The position numbers and the translations under genes are program-made. The notes below the pieces were generated by a model that saw only the letters and a program-made list of their open reading frames with translations, did no database searches and was not told the DNA's origin. From Treponema_B putidum (lineage in GTDB: Bacteria; Spirochaetota; Spirochaetia; Treponematales; Treponemataceae): a stretch of DNA of 64,000 nucleotides. Each line of letters begins with the position of its first letter. The first letter of the stretch is position 1. Location: assembly GCF_007830595.1 (NCBI RefSeq), contig NZ_VLLD01000012.1; one strand, given 5' to 3'. Shown in pieces: positions 16,687 to 24,013 of the stretch.

Positions 16687-18000
16687 GTGAAAGAGATAGA
16701 TGACTTTTTTAAGCGAAATGATTTTGATTATAAAATAGATATTGAACATGCAGCTTCAATCCTTTTGGAAGATATGAAAAAAGGCTTGGAAAGCGAAAAT
16801 GAGTCTGTTTCTTCTATGGATATGATTCCCTTATGGAAAAACCTTCCCGACAGTCTTCCTAAGGATAAAAGAGTAATCATAATCGATGCCGGAGGTACTA
16901 ATTTTAGAGCGGGACTTGTTTATTTTGACAAAAAAGGAATGGCTGAAATTCTTTCTTTTTTTAAGCACCCTATGCCTGCCCTTGACAGGGAAATGACTAA
17001 TGAAGAATTTTTTGACAACATCGCGGAATACTTAGAGCCTTTAAAGGATGAGGCTGATGTGATTTCTTTTTGTTTTTCCTATGCCATAAAGATTTTTCCC
17101 GATGGAGGAGGGCAGGCTATTAAGCTTTCAAAAGAGATAAAGCTGCCCTATATCGGCGACTGTAAAATAAATGAGGGGCTTTTGCAAGCCTTATCTCGTA
17201 AGGGTTGGAAAAAAGTAAAAAAAATTATAATGGTAAACGATACCGCAGCAGTTCTTCAGTCCGGAATTTTTTCTGAAACCGACGATCAGAGCTTTGACTC
17301 TCACATAGGCTTTGTTCTAGGAACGGGTCTAAATTCTGCATATATCGAATACGGAAAAATTGAAAAACTCAAAACTACCGAATTTTACGATAAACCTCAG
17401 ATAATCGTATGCGAGTCTGGAAAAAGCAATAAGATTCCTCAAAGCAAATTCGATAAAATCTTATCCGAAAATTCCAATTTAAAAAATGAGTATTTTTTAG
17501 AAAGAATGTGTTCGGGTCGTTATTTGGGGGAGCTTTGTTCTATTGCGCTAAGGACGGGTGCTGCCGAGGGAATTTTTTCGCCTCTGTCAAATAAGATGCT
17601 TTTAAATTCGCGTAATTTTTCAAGCGAAGAAATTTCTTTATTTTTAAAAGAACAAAACCACGATAAAAATATTTTTTCAGGCATAATCGAAGCTCATTCG
17701 GTTTCGGAAGACTATGTTAAAATCTATTCTATATGTAAAAGTTTTTTTGAGAGGGCAGGAAGGCTTTCAGCTGCTGTTATAGCTGCAGCCTGTATAAAAA
17801 CCGGCAAAGGTAAATCAGCGGATAAACCTATCTGTATAAGTGCGGACGGTTCTATGTTCTTAAAAGGCTTTTTAATCAAGGAAAGAATCTTTAACAGTCT
17901 ACACTCTTTTTTGAATGAAAAAAAAGGAATTTTCTTTGTTTTAAAAACAAATGAAGAATCCGTTACCTTGGGTACGGCTCTGGCCGCTTTTTTAAATTAA
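16687..18000 (+). CDS. hxk: hexokinase (spirochete/eukaryote-like)
   Basis: 437 residues. The phosphate-1 loop IDAGGTNFRAG lies near residue 65, and VNDTAAVL (phosphate-2/glucose-binding region) is near 183. The adenosine-binding glycine block is near the C-terminus (CISADGSMFLKGF). These motifs follow the eukaryotic-type hexokinase family rather than bacterial ROK glucokinases, as known for treponemes. Phosphorylates glucose or other hexoses with ATP. Starts at GTG 16687, with AAGGGA about 10 nt upstream. Confidence 0.85.
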   Translation: MKEIDDFFKRNDFDYKIDIEHAASILLEDMKKGLESENESVSSMDMIPLWKNLPDSLPKDKRVIIIDAGGTNFRAGLVYFDKKGMAEILSFFKHPMPALDREMTNEEFFDNIAEYLEPLKDEADVISFCFSYAIKIFPDGGGQAIKLSKEIKLPYIGDCKINEGLLQALSRKGWKKVKKIIMVNDTAAVLQSGIFSETDDQSFDSHIGFVLGTGLNSAYIEYGKIEKLKTTEFYDKPQIIVCESGKSNKIPQSKFDKILSENSNLKNEYFLERMCSGRYLGELCSIALRTGAAEGIFSPLSNKMLLNSRNFSSEEISLFLKEQNHDKNIFSGIIEAHSVSEDYVKIYSICKSFFERAGRLSAAVIAAACIKTGKGKSADKPICISADGSMFLKGFLIKERIFNSLHSFLNEKKGIFFVLKTNEESVTLGTALAAFLN

Positions 18001-18035
18001 AAATTAAATAATAAATCTTAATTTTTTTTAATATG

Positions 18036-18064
18036 TTGACATTTTATTTTCTTTTTGCTAGAAT
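18036..18064 (+). promoter_or_regulatory. promoter of the yedE selenium operon
   Basis: TTGACA (18036-18041), 17-nt spacer, extended -10 TGC-TAGAAT (18059-18064). Transcription from about 18071 gives a long leader of about 228 nt before yedE. Confidence 0.7.
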
Positions 18065-18101
18065 ATACTCAAGTAAACTGTAATGTTTATTGGAGATCAA
18101 A

Positions 18102-18212
18102 ATGCGTAAATGAGTTTATATCTTTGAAGTAATTTTACTTCCGGCTTATAATACGGAAACAAAAGTGAAGGACTTTTTACGAATTTTGTTTTTTCATGCT
18201 CCTTCTTTTTGA
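18102..18212 (+). CDS. possible tiny UGA-containing ORF / selenium-responsive leader peptide
   Basis: A GGAG Shine-Dalgarno (18092-18095) with good spacing precedes ATG CGT AAA followed by TGA at 18111. With UGA as stop, the product is a three-residue peptide. With UGA read as selenocysteine, the frame continues to 36 codons (M-R-K-Sec-VYIFEVILLPAYNTE...) and ends at a second TGA, 18210-18212. I recognise no family. A hairpin with a SECIS-like layout follows the UGA. The placement, upstream of a selenium transporter in an organism with tRNA-Sec, suggests either a small selenoprotein or a leader that senses selenium. Speculative. Confidence 0.35.
18139..18158 (+). promoter_or_regulatory. SECIS-like hairpin in the yedE leader
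   Basis: TTCCG/CGGAA stem (18139-18143, 18154-18158) with a 10-nt loop whose first base is G, starting about 25 nt after the UGA at 18111. Bacterial SECIS elements are short hairpins at about this distance with a G at the start of the loop. A competing hairpin GAAGTA/TACTTC (18126-18141) overlaps it, so a switch is conceivable. Confidence 0.3.
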
Positions 18213-18298
18213 TTCTTTCCAAGATTCTCTTTAGCCCTTTTGTAAATTTATTTTAAAAAACTCGTTATCTCTAAATCTTTTTTTATGGAGGAGAGTTT

Positions 18299-19348
18299 AT
18301 GAAAAAACATCTCATGGTTATTGTTACAGGTGCCGTGATCGGTATTGCGGCTCTCGTATTGGTTAGGTTCGGAAATCCGGGAAACATGGGTTTTTGTATT
18401 GCATGTTTTTTGCGGGACATTGCAGGGGCCTTAAAATTGCATAACGCAGGTGTTGTGCAGTATATGAGACCTGAGATAATCGGTCTTATAATCGGAGCCT
18501 TTTTTATGGCATTTGCAAAAAAGGAATTTAAACCAAGAGGAGGTTCGGCTGCCTTTACAAGGTTTACACTCGGCTTTTTTGTAATGATAGGAGCTTTGGT
18601 TTTCTTGGGCTGCCCTTTAAGAATGTTTTTGAGGTTAGGGGCTGGCGATTTAAATGCAATTTTCGGTTTGGTAGGCTTTGTTGCAGGAATTGTAATAGGT
18701 ATCTTCTTCTTAAATAAAAACTTTTCTCTTAGCAGGGCTTATAATCAATCCAAACAAGAAGGAATCATCCCCATCATATTTATGGTTGTTTTCTTTATAC
18801 TTTTGGTTGCCTTCCCCTCAGTTCTTGCCTTTAGTGAAAAAGGCCCCGGTTCTATGAAGGCTCCGATTTTCTTGGCTCTTGGTATAGGCCTTGTTGTAGG
18901 CGGCTTTGCACAAAGGAGCAGGATATGTACAGCCGGCGGTATTCGAGATGCAATTATGCTTAAAGATTTCCACCTATTATGGGGAAGCCTTACAATTCTT
19001 GTTACGGTATTGATCGGTTCTTTGATTTTGGGAAAATTCAATCCTGCTTTTGCAGGTCAGCCCGTAGCCCACACAGACGGCTTATGGAACGCTCTCGGAA
19101 TGGTTTTAGTCGGATGGGCAAGTGTTCTTTTGGGAGGATGTCCTTTAAGACAGCTTATTTTGACGGGCGAAGGAAACAGTGATTCCGCAGTTACCGTTGC
19201 AGGCCTTATAGCCGGTGCTGCTTTCGCTCATAACTTCGGTCTAGCTTCTTCCGGTAATGGGCCGACAAGTGCCGGAATGATAGCTGTTGTTGTAGGTTTT
19301 GCTTTTACGGCCTTTGTAAGTATTTATTATTCGCTGAAAAATAAATAA
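18299..19348 (+). CDS. yedE: YedE-family putative selenium transporter
   Basis: 349 residues with about nine to ten hydrophobic segments and two internal YeeE/YedE-type repeats. The pore motifs GCPLRMFLRLG and GGCPLRQLILTGEG contain the conserved cysteines, and the second repeat also has RSRICTAGGIRD. The family, next to YedF and SelD, is thought to move selenium compounds across the inner membrane. A GGAGGAGAG site precedes the ATG. First clear gene of a selenium operon with the next two small genes. Confidence 0.88.
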   Translation: MKKHLMVIVTGAVIGIAALVLVRFGNPGNMGFCIACFLRDIAGALKLHNAGVVQYMRPEIIGLIIGAFFMAFAKKEFKPRGGSAAFTRFTLGFFVMIGALVFLGCPLRMFLRLGAGDLNAIFGLVGFVAGIVIGIFFLNKNFSLSRAYNQSKQEGIIPIIFMVVFFILLVAFPSVLAFSEKGPGSMKAPIFLALGIGLVVGGFAQRSRICTAGGIRDAIMLKDFHLLWGSLTILVTVLIGSLILGKFNPAFAGQPVAHTDGLWNALGMVLVGWASVLLGGCPLRQLILTGEGNSDSAVTVAGLIAGAAFAHNFGLASSGNGPTSAGMIAVVVGFAFTAFVSIYYSLKNK

Positions 19349-19354
19349 GGTTTT

Positions 19355-19417
19355 ATTAGGAGAAGCGATAAATAGCTCAGCAGAAATACTGCTTCGCTAT
19401 TTATCGATTAGGAGAAG
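19355..19417 (+). repeat. SD-flanked hairpin element, copy A (yedE-yedF)
   Basis: An 11-bp direct repeat ATTAGGAGAAG (19355-19365 and 19407-19417) flanks a 41-bp palindrome. Outer stem CGATAAATAGC/GCTATTTATCG (19366-19376/19396-19406), inner stem AGCAG/CTGCT with an AAATA loop. The second direct repeat supplies the Shine-Dalgarno of the downstream gene. Same design as the copies at 45.8 and 49.7 kb. Confidence 0.85.
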
Positions 19418-19420
19418 ATT

Positions 19421-19630
19421 ATGTCTGATATTATTGTAGATGCTCGAGGGCTTGCTTGTCCTGAGCCTGTGGTTTTAACTAAAAAAGCTCTTGCAGTAAA
19501 TTCTGCGTTTGTTGTGTTGGTAGATAACGAAACTGCAAAAGAAAATGTAAAACGCTTTTGCGATAACTCAAAAGCACAAACAAAAATTGAGCCCAGTGAT
19601 GACGGCTGGAAAATTGCCGTATCAAAGTAA
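19421..19630 (+). CDS. yedF: TusA/YedF-like sulfurtransferase-family small protein (selenium metabolism)
   Basis: 69 residues, one SirA/TusA domain. VDARGLACPEPVV carries the CPxP motif whose cysteine carries sulfur or selenium as persulfide or perselenide in the family. It has only the N-terminal TusA-like half of full-length YedF proteins; the DUF3343 gene that follows supplies what looks like a companion carrier. Stop and next start overlap (TAATG). Inferred role: selenium carrier between YedE uptake or cysteine desulfurase and SelD. Confidence 0.8.
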   Translation: MSDIIVDARGLACPEPVVLTKKALAVNSAFVVLVDNETAKENVKRFCDNSKAQTKIEPSDDGWKIAVSK

Positions 19631-19890
19631 TGAAAGAGTATTTAATTACCTTTCATACCCATTATGATTCTCTTGTCTGCATGAGAGCCGTGAACAAAAC
19701 GGATAATGCTGCGGCAGGAGAATTGACTGCAAAATTAATTCCTGTGCCACGCTCGGTAAGTTCAAGCTGCGGCACTGCATTAAAATTAGTTTTTAAAGAA
19801 GGGGTTATCTTCGATAAAGATTATTTTAGTCAATTTGATTACGACGCTTTTTATTCTTTAAGTGAAAACGGTAAGTATGTTGAAGTGTGA
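19630..19890 (+). CDS. DUF3343 protein, putative Se/S carrier
   Basis: 86 residues. Two conserved cysteines, in SLVCMRAV (residue 17) and SSSCGTAL (about residue 47), with the pattern PVPRSVSSSCGTAL typical of DUF3343. These proteins occur next to selenium genes and are thought to act as selenium or sulfur carriers. Overlaps yedF by one base, so production is coupled. Confidence 0.8.
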   Translation: MKEYLITFHTHYDSLVCMRAVNKTDNAAAGELTAKLIPVPRSVSSSCGTALKLVFKEGVIFDKDYFSQFDYDAFYSLSENGKYVEV

Positions 19891-19892
19891 TC

Positions 19893-19981
19893 GGTCATCT
19901 CTAAAAATCTTGTTGGATTTTAGAGATGACCAACGAGTTTTTCATAAGTCTTTATATATCAATGACTTATGAAAAACATCG
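19893..19981 (+). repeat. two-hairpin repeat, copy 1 (after DUF3343)
   Basis: Hairpin 1: 14-bp stem GGTCATCTCTAAAA/TTTTAGAGATGACC (19893-19906/19918-19931). Hairpin 2: GTTTTTCATAAGTC/GACTTATGAAAAAC (19937-19950/19964-19977). The conserved frame is GAGTTT at the start of hairpin 2 and AAACATCG at its end. Starts 3 nt after the DUF3343 stop. Confidence 0.8.
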
Positions 19982-19998
19982 TAAATTAAATTTGAGGA

Positions 19999-20030
19999 AA
20001 GCCTCTAAAAACTGATGTTTTTAGAGGCTT
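19999..20030. repeat. perfect 14-bp hairpin
   Basis: AAGCCTCTAAAAAC (19999-20012) and its exact complement (20017-20030) around a TGAT loop, between the two-hairpin repeat and the terminator. Function unknown; possibly a second terminator-like structure, but no U-run follows. Confidence 0.7.
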
Positions 20031-20047
20031 CCAATAGTGCGATTAAA

Positions 20048-20109
20048 GGCGGCAGTGTTACGGAAACTTTCCGGTTTGGAGCATTTCTATAAATACTGCC
20101 GCCGCTTTT
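20048..20109 (+). terminator. terminator of the yedE-yedF-DUF3343 operon
   Basis: Outer stem GGCGGCAGT/ACTGCCGCC (20048-20056/20095-20103) encloses a small CGGAA/TTCCG hairpin and is followed by GCTTTTTTATT. The FMN-binding gene is convergent, so it may serve both directions. Confidence 0.7.
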
Positions 20110-20140
20110 TTATTCGTGCGTCGTTGTATTGTCTAAAAGT

Positions 20141-20770
20141 CTATTTTGTTTTTAACGCATCCAATTTTTGTTTTAATTCTGCAAGGGCATTTTCTATTTC
20201 TTCATAAGTTTCTAAAGTTTCCAGATGAGCTTTTCCTTCTTTAACTATTTTTTCCAATTTTTTTTGTTCTCCCTTTTTATAGTTGTCGGGATTTTTGTAG
20301 TTTTCAAGCTCCTTAATTGAAGCATCTAAGGCCAATGCTTGAAGAACAGCCTCTTTTACCGCTAGAGAAGAAGCCGTCGCTCCTCCTACTGCATCGGCTC
20401 CCGGGCTGCCTGGAAAGCCTACATCCATTTTTTTTATGTCTTTTAATGTCAAGTTTTTATACTTTTCAAAGCCTTTTCCTGATAAATATTTTTTCCAGTA
20501 AACTTTGTTGCTTGCTGCAGTTCCTATAACATCGGCTTCGATAGATGCCTCCGTGTTTTTTTCGTCATCGCTTACTTTTATAACTTTACCTTGTTCATCA
20601 ATGGCTACATCAATACATACCGAATATCCGTACTCATAATTAGAACCGGTAGAGGATGAGCCTGCTACTTTTGAAGTACCATAAAGCAGCTCCGGTTCAC
20701 TAGCAAAAGCAAATACTAAAAGAGCCGTTATAAAGAACCCTATAGCTTTTATCTTTTTACTTATTTTCAT
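20141..20770 (-). CDS. exported FMN-binding domain protein
   Basis: About 209 residues. The N-terminus KKIKAIGFFITALLVFAFASEP is a signal peptide or anchor. The FMN_bind domain ends in the motif DAVGGATASS (about residues 130-140), similar to the flavin-attachment site used by ApbE-type transferases. A charged coiled-coil-like tail (LEKIVKEGKAHLETLETYEEIENAL) follows. Start at 20770 with GGAGAAAGA upstream; an in-frame ATG further out lies in the promoter. Probably a periplasmic flavoprotein for electron transfer. Its link with selenium genes is by position only. Confidence 0.7.
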   Translation of the reverse strand: MKISKKIKAIGFFITALLVFAFASEPELLYGTSKVAGSSSTGSNYEYGYSVCIDVAIDEQGKVIKVSDDEKNTEASIEADVIGTAASNKVYWKKYLSGKGFEKYKNLTLKDIKKMDVGFPGSPGADAVGGATASSLAVKEAVLQALALDASIKELENYKNPDNYKKGEQKKLEKIVKEGKAHLETLETYEEIENALAELKQKLDALKTK

Positions 20771-20804
20771 AATCTTTCTCCGTAAATAAAATTTTGTTAG
20801 AAAG

Positions 20805-20833
20805 AGTATACTATTATTAAATTGAATTTTCAA
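20805..20833 (-). promoter_or_regulatory. promoter of the FMN-binding gene
   Basis: Minus strand TTGAAA (20833-20828), 17-nt spacer, TATACT (20810-20805). Divergent from the selD promoter. Confidence 0.65.
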
Positions 20834-20849
20834 TACCTTTTTTCTTGGC

Positions 20850-20878
20850 TTGACTATAATCTAAAATTATGAGATACT
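20850..20878 (+). promoter_or_regulatory. promoter of selD
   Basis: TTGACT (20850-20855), 17-nt spacer, GATACT (20873-20878). Transcription would begin at about 20885, inside hairpin 1 of the two-hairpin repeat, or just before it if start selection is slightly upstream. Confidence 0.55.
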
Positions 20879-20880
20879 AT

Positions 20881-20972
20881 GGCCATCTTTAAAAATCTTG
20901 CCGGATTTTTAAAGATGGCCGGTGAGTTTAAAATTAAGGCCTTATATTTCGATGACTCAATTTTAAACATCG
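20881..20972 (+). repeat. two-hairpin repeat, copy 2 (selD 5' leader)
   Basis: Hairpin 1: perfect 17-bp stem from 20881-20897 with 20904-20920 and loop TTGCCG. Hairpin 2: GTTTAAAATT/AATTTTAAAC (20926-20935/20959-20968) flanked by GA before and ATCG after. It fills the leader between the selD promoter and its Shine-Dalgarno. Confidence 0.8.
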
Positions 20973-20996
20973 CAAATAGGTTTAAGGAGGGTTGAT

Positions 20997-22061
20997 ATGG
21001 GCTGTTCATTTATTAACGAAAATTTTGATTTATTAAAAGCTGCAAAGAATCCCGGCTGAGGTGCAAAGCTGAGTGCGGGTGCACTCGATAAACTTTTAAA
21101 AAACTTTTCCGTAAGGAATGACGATAACTTACTCGTAGGTTTTAATACTTCGGATGATGCGGCCGTTTATAAGATAAACGATGAAACGGCTCTTATATCT
21201 ACTATAGATTTTTTCCCGCCCGTTTCAGGCGATCCCTATATATTCGGGCAAGTTGCCGCCGCAAATTCTTTAAGCGACATTTATGCGATGGGCGGGGAGC
21301 CTAAGCTCGCCCTAAATCTTTTTTGTATTACCAAGGATATGCCTGAAGATATGATAAAAGAAATTTTACGAGGCGGTTTTGATAAGGTTTATGAGGCCGG
21401 TGCTATAGTCTGCGGCGGCCATACTATTTATGATGATTCGCCCAAGTACGGTTTGGCTGTAAACGGCTTTGTTCATCCTAAAAAAATTTTAGAAAATTCT
21501 ACCGCAAAGGAAGGCGATGTTTTAATTTTGACGAAGCCCATCGGTACGGGTACTTTACTTACGGCTTCAAAAGCCGACATGTCGCCGCCGGAAGAGCTTG
21601 ACCGCTGTTATAAAGCTATGGCTTTTTTAAATGCGAAGGCTCGTAACATCATGGTAAAATACAAGATAAACGCCTGTACCGATATTACCGGTTTCGGCCT
21701 ACTCGGTCATCTTTACGAGATGGGAAAGGGAAGCGGAATGAGTATTGAAGTCGATTATAAATCCGTTCCTATTTATAAATCCGTAATTGAAAGCGCCCAA
21801 ATGGGTTTGATGCCGGCAGGAGTTTACTCCAATAGAAATTTTGTGGGAGATAATGTTGTCTTTGAAAATGTTCCCCTTGCCTACCAAGACCTGATGTTCG
21901 ATCCTCAAACTTCGGGAGGACTTTTGATTTCGGTAGACAAGGAAGATGCTGCCGCTCTTTACGAAGAACTGTCCCAAGCTTTGGAAAATACGCCTTGCGG
22001 AAAGCCTGCCATTATAGGCCTTGTTACCAAGCGGGAAGAAAAAATTCTTAGGGTGAGTTAA
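20997..22061 (+). CDS. selD: selenide, water dikinase (selenophosphate synthetase), selenocysteine-containing
   Basis: Makes selenophosphate from selenide and ATP, the donor for selenocysteine synthesis on tRNA-Sec. From ATG 20997 (AAGGAGGG Shine-Dalgarno) the frame meets TGA at codon 21 (21057-21059) in the context NPG-U-GAKL. This is exactly where other SelD proteins have the catalytic Cys or Sec of the CGAK motif. Read as Sec, the protein has 354 residues, the normal size. The ATP-binding glycine/aspartate region (NTSDDAAVYKINDE, SDIYAMGGEPKLALNLF) and the C-terminal FDPQTSGGLL motif are intact. Gene callers that stop at UGA would truncate it to start at 21288. The stop overlaps that of the convergent cysteine desulfurase. 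Confidence 0.95.
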
Positions 22062-23224
22062 GCTCTTGAGCAAAGCTCCTTTACTGCCCTTATTGCCGTT
22101 TCAATTTCTTCTTCTATTGTGAAGGGGCCTGTCGAGAACCTTACCGCTCCTTGCGGAAAGGTTCCTATCGATTTATGAGCAGCAGGTGAACAATGGAGGC
22201 CGCAGCGGGTAAGGATGCCGTATTTTTCTTCGAGAGCTGCACCGGCTTCCGCATTGTCCATAAATTCGGAAAAATCTATCGAAATAATTCCGACCCTGTT
22301 TTCCGCTGAATCTCCTCCCGCTATTTTTACAGGGATGTCCTTTATTCCGTCCAAAAAGAGTTTAAGCAATTTTTGTTCACGGCTATGAATGTTTTGAATC
22401 CCGAAACTATCCAGCCATTTTAGGCTGTGGTGAAGACCTGCAATTCCTATTATGTTTTGAGTCCCGGCTTCAAATTTATCCGGCATAAAGGAGGGCGTTA
22501 CTTCCGAATCGGATGCACTTCCGGTTCCGCCTGTGATAAGAGGTTCAACCTCTTTTGCAAAATCCTTATCGAATAAGATGCCTCCGGTGCCTTGCGGGCC
22601 GAGTAAGCCCTTATGGCCTGTAAAGCAAAATGCTGCCGGTTTTAATTGTGCAAGGTCGACGGGAATGTGGCCTGCACTTTGAGCTCCGTCTATTACCAGA
22701 GGAATATTGTGTTTTTTTAGAATTGAGGCAATTTCTTCGATAGGTTGAATAAAGCCCGTTACATTTGAAGCATGTGAAAAAACGGCAAGGCGGGTTTCAG
22801 GTCTTATCATAGATTCGATTAAGGAGGTGTCTACAAAAGCTCCTCCGTTTTTTACGATTGAAGGAACACGGTCAATCTTTACGCCTAATTTTTCCATTTG
22901 AACCAAAGGACGCATTACGGCATTATGCTCAAAGGAGCTTGTTAAAACTCTGTCGCCTGATTTGAGAAAACCTTTTATAATATAGTTTAGACTTGCCGTA
23001 ACTCCTGATGTAAAAATAACGTGAGTGGCGGGCTTAAAATTAAAGAGTTTACATAAGAGTTCCCTTGTTTCTATGATATCAAGACCGGCTTCTTCGGTTT
23101 CACTATAAGTACTGCGGTTAATGTTTCCAGTGCCTATGTTGACTGCCATTGCAAGAGCTTGCTCAAGGCCGGGTGCCTTAGGAAAAGCGCCGGCCGCATT
23201 ATCTAAAAAAATACGCTTTTTCAT
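22058..23224 (-). CDS. cysteine desulfurase-family protein (class V aminotransferase), selenium-linked
   Basis: 388 residues, PLP enzyme of the NifS/IscS superfamily. The PLP lysine is in FTGHKGLLGPQG near residue 205. The catalytic cysteine region is near 341-345 (TRCGLHCSPAAHKSIG), and FLDNAAGAFPKAP begins the protein. Members beside selD are thought to release selenium or sulfur from selenocysteine or cysteine for SelD; substrate preference cannot be told here. The start has no Shine-Dalgarno: the -10 box is 7 nt upstream, so the message may be leaderless. Confidence 0.85.
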   Translation of the reverse strand: MKKRIFLDNAAGAFPKAPGLEQALAMAVNIGTGNINRSTYSETEEAGLDIIETRELLCKLFNFKPATHVIFTSGVTASLNYIIKGFLKSGDRVLTSSFEHNAVMRPLVQMEKLGVKIDRVPSIVKNGGAFVDTSLIESMIRPETRLAVFSHASNVTGFIQPIEEIASILKKHNIPLVIDGAQSAGHIPVDLAQLKPAAFCFTGHKGLLGPQGTGGILFDKDFAKEVEPLITGGTGSASDSEVTPSFMPDKFEAGTQNIIGIAGLHHSLKWLDSFGIQNIHSREQKLLKLFLDGIKDIPVKIAGGDSAENRVGIISIDFSEFMDNAEAGAALEEKYGILTRCGLHCSPAAHKSIGTFPQGAVRFSTGPFTIEEEIETAIRAVKELCSRA

Positions 23225-23231
23225 ATGACTT

Positions 23232-23260
23232 ATTCTAGCTTAAATAGTTTCTTGAGTCAA
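23232..23260 (-). promoter_or_regulatory. promoter of the cysteine desulfurase gene
   Basis: Minus strand TTGACT (23260-23255), 17-nt spacer, TAGAAT (23237-23232), 7 nt before the ATG at 23224. A two-unit 14-bp tandem repeat (GCAAGTACCTTACG, then a variant) sits further upstream at 23268-23295. Confidence 0.6.
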
Positions 23261-23347
23261 TATAGAAGCAAGTACCTTACGGCAAGTGCCTTGCGGCAAT
23301 CATTCCTATTTCAGTTTAGTCTAGGTTGAAAATTGCAGCTTGTCCGG

Positions 23348-24013
23348 TCATTGAAAATCCAGCTGTCCTTCTTTTATATAAAGAAGCCTGTCACAAAATT
23401 GTTCCGCTAAAACTATATCGTGGCTTATAAAAAGATAACTTGATTGATGTGTATTTTGATATTCTTTTAACAAGCGGATAATCTGTGCTTGGCTTACGCT
23501 GTCCAACATTCCCGTCGGCTCATCCAAGACAATCAGTTGAGGCGTAATGGAAAGAATTCTTGCCAAAGCCAAACGCTGCAATTCTCCTCCGCTCAATTCC
23601 CGCGGGTAGCGGTAAAGATGTTCTTCTCTTAAGCCCAATTCTTTTATATCCCGAATAATTTTCTCCATTCCTTTTTCTTTTAAATAAATACGGTAGGGTT
23701 CTTTTAAGCTATCTATGATGTGCAGCTTGGGATTAAAAGATATTTCTGGATGCTGAAAAAGGATTTGAATTTTGCGTTTTGTTTCCCTATTAACGGGATA
23801 TTTGAGAGGGGCGTTTTCAAAAAACATTTCTCCTTTTGACGGCATTATTAAGCCGGTTATAATTTGTCCGATAGTTGTTTTGCCGCTTCCGCTGTCCCCA
23901 ATCAAACCGAGTGTTTCTTTTTTATTTATGCAAAAACTGATATTTTTAACTGCTTCAAAATCTTTTTTACGGGTATTTTTATATGTTTTAGAAATGTTTT
24001 TAAGTTCAAGCAT
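23348..24013 (-). CDS. ABC importer ATP-binding protein (OppF/NikE type)
   Basis: 221 residues. Walker A GDSGSGKTT, Q-loop FQHPEISFNP, signature LSGGELQRLALARIL, Walker B LIVLDEPTGMLDS. Shorter than OppF because the C-terminal peptide-type extension is missing, as in NikE-like proteins. Last gene of the riboswitch-controlled operon; overlaps the next ATPase gene by 8 nt. Confidence 0.85.
   Translation of the reverse strand: MLELKNISKTYKNTRKKDFEAVKNISFCINKKETLGLIGDSGSGKTTIGQIITGLIMPSKGEMFFENAPLKYPVNRETKRKIQILFQHPEISFNPKLHIIDSLKEPYRIYLKEKGMEKIIRDIKELGLREEHLYRYPRELSGGELQRLALARILSITPQLIVLDEPTGMLDSVSQAQIIRLLKEYQNTHQSSYLFISHDIVLAEQFCDRLLYIKEGQLDFQ

Noticed and set aside
18210..18248. Second UGA read as selenocysteine after 18210
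   Set aside because: The following codons are few and end in TAA, with no hairpin at a suitable distance.
23268..23295. Regulatory operator in the 14-bp tandem repeat upstream of the cysteine desulfurase gene
   Set aside because: Only two units and no further copies noticed nearby; too little to support a regulatory claim.
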